64,000 bases of DNA from Mucilaginibacter sp. L196 (GCF_009765905.1 NZ_LMUO01000019.1:732418-796417), one strand, 5' to 3'; shown: positions 43,589-53,501, numbered from the stretch's first letter. The notes: generated by a model not told the origin, from the letters alone. Made by a program: numbers and translations.

Positions 43589-45580
43589 TTACTTAACCTT
43601 TAAAGCATTATTCTCCCTGTTATCATCAGGTATAGCATGATCAGGGTCGATGGTTACGTTTTCTGCCTCAGAAGTTGTAGGTATGGTAAAAGTGATCACT
43701 TTATCCTGTAGCCAGGTCTCAACCGGCAGTTTCATACGGTATTTGCTACCGTCTTTTAGTTTAACCTCAATAGTAAAAGGCATAGCCATTTCATCTTTGT
43801 TAGCAACGGTTACCTGTATACCGTTCTTAGGGCCTTTGTCTACATAACGGGCATCAATTAAAGCCAGGTCTAACTTATAATTATTATAGAACCAACCTTT
43901 CCAAAACCATGACAGATCCTCACCTGCGCCGTTATCCATCGATCTGAAAAAATCATCAGGTTGTGGATGTTTGTATGCCCATTTATGGATATAGTTACGG
44001 AAAGCATAATCAAATCTGTCTTTGCCAATGATCTGCTCACGCAACAATTCCAAACCAAAAGCAGTTTTAAAATATGTAATAGAGTGACGGTATTTTTCAG
44101 CAACGCCATCAGCAGGCGTCATAATCGTAATCGCATCAGGATCGCTAATAGTTGGTACTATTTCATCGGCCGGATATCCGCCCTTAGGCGCATATTCACC
44201 ATCGCGCTTTGGCGCGTATTCTCCTTTATTAAATTCGTCAGAAGCATAGATGTCGATAAAGGTATTTAAGCCCTCATCCATCCAGCCATAACGGCGCTCG
44301 TCAGACCCAACAATCATCGGGAACCAGTTGTGGCCGATTTCATGTGCGATTAACGCAAACAAATCTTTACCACTTGCTCTGTAATCATCAAAGGTAATAC
44401 CGGGGTATTCCATTCCTCCGGCAATTCCGGCTTCATTAACCGCGTTTGGATAAGGGTAAACAAACCATTTTGCCGAGAAGTATTCGATAGAACCCTTCAA
44501 AAATTCTGTTGCACGAGTCCAGGCAGTATCACCTACACTCTCCACCGGATAAACCGACATCGCCATTGATTTTTTTCCTTCGGGGAGATTGATTCTTGCC
44601 GCATCCCATATGTAAGCCTTGGATGCACCAAATGCAACATCGCGGGTATTATACATTTTAAAATGCCATGTTAACGTTCCTTTGCGTGTTGATGGAGCTA
44701 TAACATCACTCAACGGGCGAATCATTACCGTTTTATCGCTATTGCGGGCTTGTGCAAGCCTGTTTATCTCTTTTATGGTCAATACCTCGGTTGGGTTTAC
44801 CAATTCGCCTGCTCCAGCCACAAGCATGTCAGCAGGTGCCGTTACTGAATAATCGATGTCTCCATACTCGCAATAAAACTCGCCACTACCCAAGAAAGGC
44901 AGGGTATCCCAGCCATGCGAATCATCATATACGCACATGCGCGGAAACCATTGGGCAACTTCGTAAATCTTGCCATTCTTGGTGTCAAAATAATCATTAC
45001 GACCACCAAAATCAGCAGGCATGGTATAGTGATATTTAATCAGGATGCTGATCTTCCCGCCATTGGGAATTACCGCGTCTTTCAAACGGATCTGCATACG
45101 GGTATCAGTAACCACATAATCCGCTTTTAAAGTTTTGCCGTTTTGTACAATTTCTACCGATTCAAACTCATCGCCATTGGTATGTTGCTCAGGTTTTGGA
45201 GCAAACGGGGTATAATAGTTTGAACGGGCATCTTTTTTATAAGTATTTTGATCTAATTGCAGCCACAGATACTGAAGCGCATCAGGACTATTATTGGTAT
45301 AGCTGATAACTTCGTTATCGCTTAATACCTTGGTAACGGTATCAATATTAGCTTTTAATTGATAATCAACTCTATTCTGCCAGTACTTAGGGCCTGGTTC
45401 ACCATTAGCGGAATGGAATTCATTACCCTTATCAGTATAAAACATCGGGGTAAATAGTAGCGATGGGTCGTAATTAGAGGAAATGGTATCGGTTTGATTT
45501 GCCATTCGGTGCCGGCGTTGCGCTTGTGCTGAAAAGGTTAAAAAAGCAAGCATCGCAAGGCCGATAAGTTTCAGTTTCAT
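43589..45580 (-). CDS. M1 family aminopeptidase-like metallopeptidase
   Basis: A 663-residue exported protein (signal sequence MKLKLIGLAMLAFLTFSAQA). The M1 substrate motif is GGMEYPG and the zinc site HEIGHNWFPMIVGSDERR..WMDEGLNTF (HEXXH plus distal Glu). The C-terminus carries a beta-rich domain ending in DNRENNALKVK. It would release N-terminal residues from peptides in the periplasm. Bacteroidota often have several such proteins. Confidence 0.92.
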   Translation of the reverse strand: MKLKLIGLAMLAFLTFSAQAQRRHRMANQTDTISSNYDPSLLFTPMFYTDKGNEFHSANGEPGPKYWQNRVDYQLKANIDTVTKVLSDNEVISYTNNSPDALQYLWLQLDQNTYKKDARSNYYTPFAPKPEQHTNGDEFESVEIVQNGKTLKADYVVTDTRMQIRLKDAVIPNGGKISILIKYHYTMPADFGGRNDYFDTKNGKIYEVAQWFPRMCVYDDSHGWDTLPFLGSGEFYCEYGDIDYSVTAPADMLVAGAGELVNPTEVLTIKEINRLAQARNSDKTVMIRPLSDVIAPSTRKGTLTWHFKMYNTRDVAFGASKAYIWDAARINLPEGKKSMAMSVYPVESVGDTAWTRATEFLKGSIEYFSAKWFVYPYPNAVNEAGIAGGMEYPGITFDDYRASGKDLFALIAHEIGHNWFPMIVGSDERRYGWMDEGLNTFIDIYASDEFNKGEYAPKRDGEYAPKGGYPADEIVPTISDPDAITIMTPADGVAEKYRHSITYFKTAFGLELLREQIIGKDRFDYAFRNYIHKWAYKHPQPDDFFRSMDNGAGEDLSWFWKGWFYNNYKLDLALIDARYVDKGPKNGIQVTVANKDEMAMPFTIEVKLKDGSKYRMKLPVETWLQDKVITFTIPTTSEAENVTIDPDHAIPDDNRENNALKVK

Positions 45581-45697
45581 AAGAGTCAGTTATAGGGGAG
45601 CAATATACAAAGGATACAGGTGAAATTTAAAAAAGAAGCATAATAGATTATTGTCAATGTTATAAAAGGGAGTTATCTTTCCGAGAAAAACAACAAT

Positions 45698-46447
45698 TTG
45701 CACTTTCCAGTAAATATTCCTGTAGGTAAAGCCTTCATTCCAGTTCACTTCGTGTGCGAAACCTTAGCTTATTTTATAGGCTATCGCTACTATATGTATC
45801 TGCGCAAAAAGCAAACGGATAATATTAGTGATGACAATCGCCTTATTATTTTTATTGCGGCAGCAGCGGGTGCATTTTTAGGATCCCATATTGTTGGCGT
45901 ATTGGAAACCCCATCTTTGCTAAACCATTTTGGAATCATTTATTTTTTAGGAAATAAAACTATAGTAGGAGGAATGATAGGCGGTCTGATTGCTGTTGAG
46001 CTGATAAAAAAGCAAATAGGGGTAACAACATCTTCAGGAGATTTAATGGTTTATCCGTTAATACTGGCGATGATAATTGGCCGTGTTGGTTGTTTTTTAG
46101 CTGGTTTAGATGACGGTACTTATGGCAAACCATCTAATTTACCATGGGCCATAAATTTTGGCGATGGTATTCACAGGCATCCAACTAATTTATATGAGAT
46201 TATATTTTGGTGTATATTGTGGGTGATACTTTTATTTGTTGAAAAGCACCATCATTTGGTAAATGGCGCCAAGTTTAAAATATTTCTATCCAGCTACCTG
46301 GTGTTTCGCTTTATGGATGAGTTTATCAAGCCTGACTACTTTTTTAGCTTTGGTTTATCTGTAATACAATTGGTTTGTTTGGGAGGGATTTTGTATTATT
46401 ATAAAGTTTTTCTACAGCCTTACAAATTAATTAAACCTGATGCCTGA
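45698..46447 (+). CDS. Lgt-like integral membrane transferase, divergent
   Basis: A 249-residue membrane protein with about seven hydrophobic helices, starting at a TTG because no ATG or GTG precedes the conserved region. It follows prolipoprotein diacylglyceryl transferase (Lgt): GRVGCFLAG (Arg129, matching E. coli Arg143), RHPTNLYE and FRFMDEF (Arg204, matching Arg239). But the Lgt His103 in HGGLIG is Val90 here (VGGMIGG) and Asn146 is Cys132. It may transfer a glyceryl or acyl-glyceryl group to something other than a prolipoprotein. It overlaps the radical SAM gene by 8 bp. Confidence 0.82.
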   Translation: MHFPVNIPVGKAFIPVHFVCETLAYFIGYRYYMYLRKKQTDNISDDNRLIIFIAAAAGAFLGSHIVGVLETPSLLNHFGIIYFLGNKTIVGGMIGGLIAVELIKKQIGVTTSSGDLMVYPLILAMIIGRVGCFLAGLDDGTYGKPSNLPWAINFGDGIHRHPTNLYEIIFWCILWVILLFVEKHHHLVNGAKFKIFLSSYLVFRFMDEFIKPDYFFSFGLSVIQLVCLGGILYYYKVFLQPYKLIKPDA

Positions 46448-47837
46448 ACGCCCGTATATTTATTATGATTTTACTTTAAGCATATGTTCCACCTGTTTAC
46501 GCCGGGTGGATGCGAAAATAGTTTTTGAGAATGAGAATGTTTATATGCTTAAAAACTGTAAGCAGCATGGTTTTGAAAAAGTTTTAATAGCAACCGATAT
46601 AGAATATTATAAAAATTGTCGCAACTACGCCAAGCGTAGCGAAATGCCATTAAAGTTTAACGCCAAAACACATTATGGGTGTCCATACGATTGTGGTTTA
46701 TGCCAAGATCACGAACAGCATTCATGCCTCACTGTTATCGAAGTTACGGATCGGTGTAATTTGAGTTGCCCTACTTGTTACGCTATGTCATCACCAAGCT
46801 ATGGTCGACACCGCACTTTGGCCGAGATTGAACAGATGCTTGATGTAATTGTTGAAAACGAGGGCCAGCCCGATGTGGTACAAATAAGTGGCGGCGAGCC
46901 TACTGTGCATCCGCAGTTTTTTGAAATACTGGATATAGCCAAAACTAAACCCATTAAACATTTAATGGTTAATACTAACGGCGTTAGAATAGCAAAAGAT
47001 GAAGCTTTTGTTAAACGTTTAGCCACCTATGCCCCAGATTTTGAAATATACCTACAGTTCGATTCATTTAAAAAAGAAGCACTTGAGCTATTAAGGGGTG
47101 AAGATTTAAGAGAGGTAAGAATTAAGGCTCTCGAAAATCTTAACAAATACAATCTATCCACAACACTTGTCGTAACGCTACAAAAGGGACTGAATACTGA
47201 TGAAATAGGTGCAATTATTGAGTATGCATTAAAACAGCCTTGTGTGCGCGGCGTAACATTTCAACCAACACAACAAGCAGGGCGGTTAGATAATTTTAAC
47301 CCGGAAACTGACAGATATACTTTAACTGAAGTTAGATCTGCAATTTTAGCGCAAACCGACATTTTTAATGCCAATGATCTGATACCGGTGCCTTGTAACC
47401 CAGATGCACTGGTAATGGGATACGCACTAAAATTAGGTGGGCAGGTATTCCCATTAACACGGATGATAAATCCTGATGACTTGTTGGATAACTCGAAAAA
47501 TACCATTATTTATGAGCAGGATGAGCAATTGAAAATGCATCTGCTAAATATGTTCAGTACCGGGAATTCTGTTGATAAGGCAAAAGAACATCTGGCATCA
47601 ATAATGTGCTGCCTGCCGGAGATTGACGCACCAGGCTTAGGATATGATAATCTTTTCAGAATTATTATTATGCAGTTTATTGATGCGCAAAACTTTGATG
47701 TTCGCGCTATAAAAAAATCATGTGTGCATATTGTAAATAAGGATATGCAGATTATTCCCTTTGAAACTATGAATATTTTTTATCGAGACGATAAACGAGA
47801 ATATCTTGAACAACTAAGAAATGAAATTGTTGTATGA
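46440..47837 (+). CDS. Cys-rich radical SAM enzyme, Tes/MJ0619-like
   Basis: A 465-residue protein. The radical SAM triad is CNLSCPTC (Cys106, 110, 113), with SGGEP at 150-154. Before it lie CSTC (16, 19), Cys40, Cys60 and CPYDCGLC plus Cys96, a layout I recall from the archaeal tetraether lipid synthase/MJ0619 group, where an N-terminal rubredoxin-like iron and auxiliary clusters occur. The C-terminal FIDAQNFDVRAIKKSCVHIV also fits that group. The likely chemistry is radical modification of an unactivated carbon, perhaps in lipid chains. Translation is coupled to both neighbours. Confidence 0.82.
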   Translation: MPERPYIYYDFTLSICSTCLRRVDAKIVFENENVYMLKNCKQHGFEKVLIATDIEYYKNCRNYAKRSEMPLKFNAKTHYGCPYDCGLCQDHEQHSCLTVIEVTDRCNLSCPTCYAMSSPSYGRHRTLAEIEQMLDVIVENEGQPDVVQISGGEPTVHPQFFEILDIAKTKPIKHLMVNTNGVRIAKDEAFVKRLATYAPDFEIYLQFDSFKKEALELLRGEDLREVRIKALENLNKYNLSTTLVVTLQKGLNTDEIGAIIEYALKQPCVRGVTFQPTQQAGRLDNFNPETDRYTLTEVRSAILAQTDIFNANDLIPVPCNPDALVMGYALKLGGQVFPLTRMINPDDLLDNSKNTIIYEQDEQLKMHLLNMFSTGNSVDKAKEHLASIMCCLPEIDAPGLGYDNLFRIIIMQFIDAQNFDVRAIKKSCVHIVNKDMQIIPFETMNIFYRDDKREYLEQLRNEIVV

Positions 47838-48100
47838 CAGAAGAAAATAATAACAAAGAAAAGCCAATTAGCAATGGTTATATCATTGGTTTAAATATTG
47901 GATTGCTTGCAATATATACGGTCATTTCAAAAGTAATTGAAGGCGGAATAATTATTGATGCACTTTTAATCGCCATTCATTTTTTAATATGCCTATTTGC
48001 CGCCGCAATTGTACAAAGATGGGTTTGGGCATTAGCCGCTTTGGCAATTTTACTTATTGGGTTTTCAACTTGTGTCTCACTAATGGGAAATACTCTATAA
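47834..48100 (+). CDS. small three-helix membrane protein
   Basis: An 88-residue protein with a polar start (MTEENNNKEKPIS) and three hydrophobic segments (about 16-35, 40-60, 63-84). It overlaps the radical SAM stop in ATGA, so it is translationally coupled and probably works with the Lgt-like/radical SAM pair, perhaps as a membrane anchor. I recognise no family. It overlaps the convergent ppx gene by 6 bp. Confidence 0.7.
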   Translation: MTEENNNKEKPISNGYIIGLNIGLLAIYTVISKVIEGGIIIDALLIAIHFLICLFAAAIVQRWVWALAALAILLIGFSTCVSLMGNTL

Positions 48101-49057
48101 TGATTTTAAAGCCTCTGCCAAAACACCCTCTTTTAATGAATAGGTAGACATTAAGATCTCTGAAACTCTCAGTTTTTTCATCACAAAGCGGGTGATCAGT
48201 GATGCGGAAACAATCATGTCTACCCGGATTGGAATAATTCCTTTAGTGCTTTCGCGATCCTGATGAGATGAGGCGATGAGCCAATCGGTGATATTGATAA
48301 ATTCCTGCGGAGCAAATTTATATTTCCTGTTCTTTTTCAGGTCGAACTCATTACCTTTTTGTAGCTCAATAACCTCGGCAAAAGTTTCAAATGCGCCGGA
48401 TGAACCTATAATGTTCGCTATTTCAATGTTTTTAATACCATCAAAAAAGGAGGGAAGCGTTTGTTCCAAATAGTTGTTCATCTCCTGTATTGATGTTTCC
48501 GGTATTGGATCGATTTTGTGAAACTTATCCAGCATGCGGGCAGCGCCTATTTCAAAACTTTGCTTCCAGATGATCTGTTCATCGTTCCCCAAAATAAATT
48601 CAACACTACCACCGCCTATATCCAATATCAGGGAGTTTTGTTTGGATAGGCAATTTCCGGCTTTTACACCTTCATAAATATATTCTGCTTCGCGATCACC
48701 GTCAATGGTTTCAATTTCGATGCCGGTTTTTGCTTTTACTTCGTCTATAAAATCCTTACCATTAGCCGCGCTGCGCAGGGCGGAGGTAGCGATTGCGCTA
48801 ACGTGTTCAGCATTAAATTCCCCAATCCGTTCGTTAAACTGAACCATGGTATCAACACCACGCTTATAAGCAGCCGGTTGTATAATGCCATTGTTTATAC
48901 CACCTTCGCCCAAGCGTACAGGTACGGTGGTATGGTAAAGTTCTTCAGGGTTGGCAGCATCCCCACGGGCTATCAGCAAATGAAAAGTATTTGTGCCAAG
49001 GTCCATTACAGCAACGATACTGCGGCTGGCTGATGACGGCGTTTGTTTATCAGTCAT
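48095..49057 (-). CDS. Ppx/GppA family phosphatase
   Basis: A 320-residue ASKHA-fold enzyme. Phosphate 1 motif VAVMDLGTNTFHLLIA, the SALRSAANG stretch and phosphate 2 motif LDIGGGSVEF are present. It is the short form without an HD domain, as in many Bacteroidota. It degrades polyphosphate or (p)ppGpp-type pentaphosphate in the cytoplasm; which is unclear. Confidence 0.9.
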   Translation of the reverse strand: MTDKQTPSSASRSIVAVMDLGTNTFHLLIARGDAANPEELYHTTVPVRLGEGGINNGIIQPAAYKRGVDTMVQFNERIGEFNAEHVSAIATSALRSAANGKDFIDEVKAKTGIEIETIDGDREAEYIYEGVKAGNCLSKQNSLILDIGGGSVEFILGNDEQIIWKQSFEIGAARMLDKFHKIDPIPETSIQEMNNYLEQTLPSFFDGIKNIEIANIIGSSGAFETFAEVIELQKGNEFDLKKNRKYKFAPQEFINITDWLIASSHQDRESTKGIIPIRVDMIVSASLITRFVMKKLRVSEILMSTYSLKEGVLAEALKSL

Positions 49058-49103
49058 AATTAAAAGCTAAACCCAATAATAGGTTAATAGTTTAAATTTA
49101 TAA

Positions 49104-50438
49104 TTACTCCTTATAAAAAAACCACTTCGCCAGCTCTTTATAGCTTGCTTTTTTGCCATACATTAAAATACCCACTCTGTAAATCCGTGCGGCAACCCAT
49201 GTGGTAAATAAAAACCCAACCACCATCATAAACATGGATAAAGCCAGTTGCCAACCGGGAACACCAAAAGGTATACGTACCATCATGGCTACCGGGGCGG
49301 TAAATGGTATTTCCGATAACCAAATTGCTAATGTACTGTCGGGGTTGTTGATCAGGAAAGAAAAAGAAATAATGTAGGTGAATAACAACGGCAGGGTAAT
49401 AGGAAACATAAATTGCTGCGTTTCCGTTTCGCTGTCAACTGCTGAACCTACTGCCGCGAATAAGGCAGCGTATAAAAAGAAACCGCTCAGGAAATAAAAC
49501 AAAAAGCAACCCAATATATAAGGGAAATTAACAGTTTTAAAACTATTATATGCTGTAATTGCCGGACTTTGAGGTACAGTGGAATTGCTTGGTGATGTTT
49601 GAATTTTTATAGGCTGATGCTCCTTCATTTGTGCGGTTTTTGCCGGTAATATTTTATCCTTCATCAGCATGTTGCCTGCGATATAGGTAACCCCACTAGA
49701 TAATACTATCCATAAAACAAATTGCGTAAGGCCAACCAAACCAACACCGATTATTTTACCAAGCATTAACTGAAATGGCTTAACCGATGATACAATTACC
49801 TCGATAATTCTGCTTGTTTTCTCTTCCAGAACACCCCGCATAACCTGTGCCCCATAAATAAATAACGCTAAATAAACTAAAATAGCACCAGCAATACCAG
49901 CGCCGTAAGCCGCGCCTATACTTGAATCTTGTTCACCTTTGTCTGTTATTTGTTTGGCAGCTATGGATATGTTGCTTTTTATCGCATGTAGTTTTAACGT
50001 ATCAATACCGGCAGTAACCATTTTATTACCGGTAGCTATGGTGTTCATTTGATCCTCAATTTCGCCGGCTATAGTAAAGTTTGCCTCTTTCTTCGAGAAT
50101 ATCTGGACTGCATCCGTCTTTGAATAATCAGTTGGTATCACTAACAAAAAATCATCTTCATTTTTTCGAAGATCTGATTTTTCATCAACCAAAGATTTAG
50201 TTACCGTTTGAAACGCCAGTTTGCTTTTATTCTGAAATTTCCCGGTAAAAACACCACTCTCATCCATAACCCAAACGGTTCTGGTTTTATTCATATCGTT
50301 ACTGTAGGTAGTAATCAGATAAATGACACCAAACATGGCCACTATCAATGCCGGTACCAGGAATATCATCAATATAAACGATTTCTTTTTTACACGAACC
50401 ATATATTCGCGTTGTATAATTAATAGCACTTTATTCAT
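49104..50438 (-). CDS. ABC-2 type permease, NatB-like
   Basis: A 444-residue membrane protein: one N-terminal helix (FILMIFLVPALIVAMFGVIY), a large extracytoplasmic domain (40-180), then five helices from about 185. The VMRGVLEEKTSRIIEVIVSS motif is characteristic of ABC-2 permeases such as NatB. It pairs with the ATPase gene just upstream (4-bp overlap). Exports an unknown solute, possibly sodium or a drug. Confidence 0.9.
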   Translation of the reverse strand: MNKVLLIIQREYMVRVKKKSFILMIFLVPALIVAMFGVIYLITTYSNDMNKTRTVWVMDESGVFTGKFQNKSKLAFQTVTKSLVDEKSDLRKNEDDFLLVIPTDYSKTDAVQIFSKKEANFTIAGEIEDQMNTIATGNKMVTAGIDTLKLHAIKSNISIAAKQITDKGEQDSSIGAAYGAGIAGAILVYLALFIYGAQVMRGVLEEKTSRIIEVIVSSVKPFQLMLGKIIGVGLVGLTQFVLWIVLSSGVTYIAGNMLMKDKILPAKTAQMKEHQPIKIQTSPSNSTVPQSPAITAYNSFKTVNFPYILGCFLFYFLSGFFLYAALFAAVGSAVDSETETQQFMFPITLPLLFTYIISFSFLINNPDSTLAIWLSEIPFTAPVAMMVRIPFGVPGWQLALSMFMMVVGFLFTTWVAARIYRVGILMYGKKASYKELAKWFFYKE

Positions 50439-51349
50439 GATAAGGCAGGTTTTTGGTTTACTTTTTCTATAAAGATTTCATTCATGGTAGGAATAACTTC
50501 CTGTAGCATATTGATGCTGGTTTTAGGTATTAGATATTGTAATACATCATTGGAAGAAGCCCCATCAGTCAATTTTATTTTGATGATATTGGAATCATCT
50601 GTTTGCTTTTCTTCAACCAAAGTAAACGGTTGTGATCCGTTAAAAAGTAATTTTCCGCCAGTGTATTCCACAATATAAGTAGCATTACGATACGAGTTTT
50701 TAATGTCTCTTACTTTCCCATCCAGTATCTTTTTTGATTTATTGAGTAAAGTAATCGAATTACAAAGCTCCTCAACAGATTCCATGCGGTGGGTGGAAAA
50801 CAGGATAGTGGCACCTTTGCGGTTAAGCTCCAGTATTTCATCTTTAATGATCTCCGCGTTTACCGGGTCGAAGCCGCTAAATGGCTCATCTAAAATAATC
50901 AAGTCGGGTTCATGCAGAATAGTGGCTACAAACTGCGCCTTCTGTTGCATGCCTTTGGATAGTTCTTCAATCTTTTTATTCCACCATGATTGCATCTCCA
51001 GTTTTTCAAACCAATATTTTAACCTTTTGATGGCTTCATCACGACTTAAACCCTTTAATCTGGCAAGATAGATCATCTGTTCGCCGATCTCCATCTTTTT
51101 ATACAGTCCGCGTTCTTCAGGCAGGTAACCGATACGGTCGATATGGGATTGGTTGAGTTTCTCACCATCAAAATAAACTTCACCGGAGTCAGGAGCAGTA
51201 ATTTGATTAATGATACGGATAAGCGAGGTTTTCCCGGCGCCATTCGGCCCAAGCAAGCCGAATATTTGGCCGCTTTCAACTTCCAGGCTCACGTCACTCA
51301 AAGCGGTATGCCCCGCGTACTGTTTTACAATATTTCGAATGCTTAGCAT
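50435..51349 (-). CDS. ABC transporter ATP-binding protein, NatA-like
   Basis: A 304-residue ATPase. Walker A GLLGPNGAGKTSLIR, signature LSKGMQQKAQFV, Walker B LIILDEPFSGFDP and H-loop FSTHRMESVE. The C-terminal 80 residues form the usual regulatory tail of this subfamily. It overlaps the permease gene, forming a two-gene exporter operon. Confidence 0.93.
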   Translation of the reverse strand: MLSIRNIVKQYAGHTALSDVSLEVESGQIFGLLGPNGAGKTSLIRIINQITAPDSGEVYFDGEKLNQSHIDRIGYLPEERGLYKKMEIGEQMIYLARLKGLSRDEAIKRLKYWFEKLEMQSWWNKKIEELSKGMQQKAQFVATILHEPDLIILDEPFSGFDPVNAEIIKDEILELNRKGATILFSTHRMESVEELCNSITLLNKSKKILDGKVRDIKNSYRNATYIVEYTGGKLLFNGSQPFTLVEEKQTDDSNIIKIKLTDGASSNDVLQYLIPKTSINMLQEVIPTMNEIFIEKVNQKPALS

Positions 51350-51442
51350 TAGGTAAAGGTTTTTGTTTTAGTTTTTCGTTTTTAGATACGAAGGTTGAGA
51401 GAATGTTACATCAAGCTATAAAAGAATCTGGTACATAAAAAC

Positions 51443-51478
51443 AAAAAAGCCCGAAACCATTATAGTTTCGGGCTTTTT
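51443..51478. terminator. bidirectional terminator, dnaJ / ABC
   Basis: AAAAAGCCCGAAAC and GTTTCGGGCTTTTT pair around CATTATA, with A and T runs on each side. It lies between two leftward genes and ends dnaJ. Confidence 0.85.
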
Positions 51479-51513
51479 AAACCTTTTGCCTTTCAGCTTT
51501 ATCCTTTCACCTT

Positions 51514-52686
51514 TTACTCAAAATATTCCTTCATCCGTTCGAAAAAGCTTTTCTCGTTTTTACCCGGGTTAGGTTTAAAGTTAGGTGAGCTTTGTAGTTT
51601 TTCTAATAACTCGCGTTCTTCTTTGCTCAAAGCTTTTGGTGTCCAGATATTGATATGAATCAATTGATCACCACGATGATAAGAATTTACTTCCGGTACA
51701 CCTTTACCTTTAAGGCGCAGTATTTTACCGCCCTGGGTGCCTGGTTCAATTTTTATCTTGGCTTTGCCATCAATAGTTGGTACTTCAACACTGGTACCTA
51801 AAGCGGCATCCACAAAGTTGATGTGCAAATCATAAATGATATTGTTACCATCACGTTTTAATGTTTCGTGAGGGATTTCTTCAATCAAAATAATCAAATC
51901 TCCCGGAACACCGCCGCGTGGGGCAGCGTTGCCTTTACCGCTCATGCTCAATTGCATGCCTTCGCTTACACCGGCTGGTATATTGATACTAATAGTCTCT
52001 TCACCACGAACTAAACCATCGCCGTGGCAAACAGTACATTTAGAGGTAATAACAGATCCTTCGCCGTTACAGGTAGGGCAGGTGCTGGTAGTTTGCATCT
52101 GGCCCAAAATGGTGTTGGTTACCCTGCGCACAGCACCTTGTCCACCGCAAGTTTTACAGGTTTGAAAAGATGATTTATCCTTCGCGCCAGTACCATCGCA
52201 GGTTTTACAAAGTATTTGCTTGTTTACTTTTATTTTCTTCTCGGCACCGTTGGCAATTTCTTCAACAGTTAGGCGTACTTTAATACGTAGGTTGCTACCG
52301 CGTGCTACACGACGGCCACCTCCACCTTGCCTGCCACCGCCGCCAAAAAAACCTTCAAAAGGACTTCCGCCACCACCGCCAAAAATATCGCCAAACTGGC
52401 TGAATATGTCATCCATATTCATGCCCGCACCGCCATAACCGCCACCACCGTTTGGTGATGAAGCATTAGCCGCATGTCCAAATTGGTTATAACGTTGGCG
52501 TTTCTCAGGGTTGCTTAGTACTTCGTAAGCTTCAGCAGCCTCTTTAAATTTTTCTTCGGCAGCTTTATCACCCTCGTTTTTATCCGGGTGATATTTGATA
52601 GCCATTTTACGATATGCCTTTTTTATCTCGTCCGCCTCAGCACCTTTGGCAACACCAAGTACATCGTAATAATCTCTTTTAGCCAT
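51514..52686 (-). CDS. dnaJ: molecular chaperone DnaJ
   Basis: A 390-residue co-chaperone stimulating DnaK ATPase. J domain (1-70) with YHPDKN, a Gly/Phe-rich linker (75-125) with runs of GGGG, four zinc motifs (CKTCDGTG, CKTCGGQG, CPTCNGEG, CTVCHGDG) and a C-terminal substrate-binding domain ending FFERMKEYFE. grpE lies 116 bp upstream on the same strand, the usual Bacteroidota pairing. Confidence 0.96.
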   Translation of the reverse strand: MAKRDYYDVLGVAKGAEADEIKKAYRKMAIKYHPDKNEGDKAAEEKFKEAAEAYEVLSNPEKRQRYNQFGHAANASSPNGGGGYGGAGMNMDDIFSQFGDIFGGGGGSPFEGFFGGGGRQGGGGRRVARGSNLRIKVRLTVEEIANGAEKKIKVNKQILCKTCDGTGAKDKSSFQTCKTCGGQGAVRRVTNTILGQMQTTSTCPTCNGEGSVITSKCTVCHGDGLVRGEETISINIPAGVSEGMQLSMSGKGNAAPRGGVPGDLIILIEEIPHETLKRDGNNIIYDLHINFVDAALGTSVEVPTIDGKAKIKIEPGTQGGKILRLKGKGVPEVNSYHRGDQLIHINIWTPKALSKEERELLEKLQSSPNFKPNPGKNEKSFFERMKEYFE

Positions 52687-52802
52687 TTTAAAATATTGTA
52701 ATTAGGGAAATATTGTATTATTGAGTGATTTAGCGATTTAGTTAATGAGGGATTATCCGAATTTCAAATCACTCATTCACTAAATCAATCCATCACTAAT
52801 TA

Positions 52803-53360
52803 TTAGGCACCAACAATTACTTTAGCAAACCTTATTACTTTATCGCCCAGGTAATAACCTTTTTCCATTTGATCTACTACCTTACCTTTTAAATCATCAG
52901 TAGGGGCAGGGATGTTAGTTATTGCTTCATGCAAATCAGCATCAAAAGTTTCACCTAAGGCTTCCATTGGCTTCAATCCTTTTTGAGCAAGTGTACTGCT
53001 TAACTTATTGTATATCAATTCAACACCTGCTTTAACGGCTGCAACATCGGTTGCGTTATCCATAGAGCGTATAGCGCGTTCGAAATCATCCATCAACGGA
53101 ATTAATGCAACAATTACATCTTTTCCTTCGGTTTTTCTCGCTTCTTCACGTTCTTTTGTAGTACGTCTTCTAAAATTATCAAATTCAGCAAATAGGCGCA
53201 AGTACTTATCATTGGCAGCTACCAGCTCATTCTTTAATTTTTCCTCAGCTGATAATTCGTTCTCTACAGCACTGTTGCCAGCATTCTGTGTAGTCTCATC
53301 CATCTCGCCTGTTATATTTTCAGTTGAATCCATTTCTTCTGTTTTTTTCTTCTTTAGCAT
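52803..53360 (-). CDS. grpE: nucleotide exchange factor GrpE
   Basis: A 185-residue cytoplasmic exchange factor for DnaK. Acidic, disordered N-terminus (1-40), a long helix (ANDKYLRLFAEFDNFRRRTT) and the C-terminal beta-wing with VDQMEKGYYLGDKVIRFAKVIV. Followed by dnaJ. The intergenic DNA between them carries inverted GATTTAG words. Confidence 0.95.
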   Translation of the reverse strand: MLKKKKTEEMDSTENITGEMDETTQNAGNSAVENELSAEEKLKNELVAANDKYLRLFAEFDNFRRRTTKEREEARKTEGKDVIVALIPLMDDFERAIRSMDNATDVAAVKAGVELIYNKLSSTLAQKGLKPMEALGETFDADLHEAITNIPAPTDDLKGKVVDQMEKGYYLGDKVIRFAKVIVGA

Positions 53361-53501
53361 GTGTTAATATGATTAAATAGTGCAAATCAAGTATCCTGCC
53401 ATTTGTTAAAAAGCGACATGGTGTCAGAATTTTACAGGCCGACAATGCAGTACTGGCATACCGTCAATAAAACTGGCAGGAAGTGAAATGTTATATTTCC
53501 C

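Noticed and set aside
52220..52438. Pro-rich ORF opposite dnaJ
   Set aside because: It is the complement of the Gly-rich linker of DnaJ.
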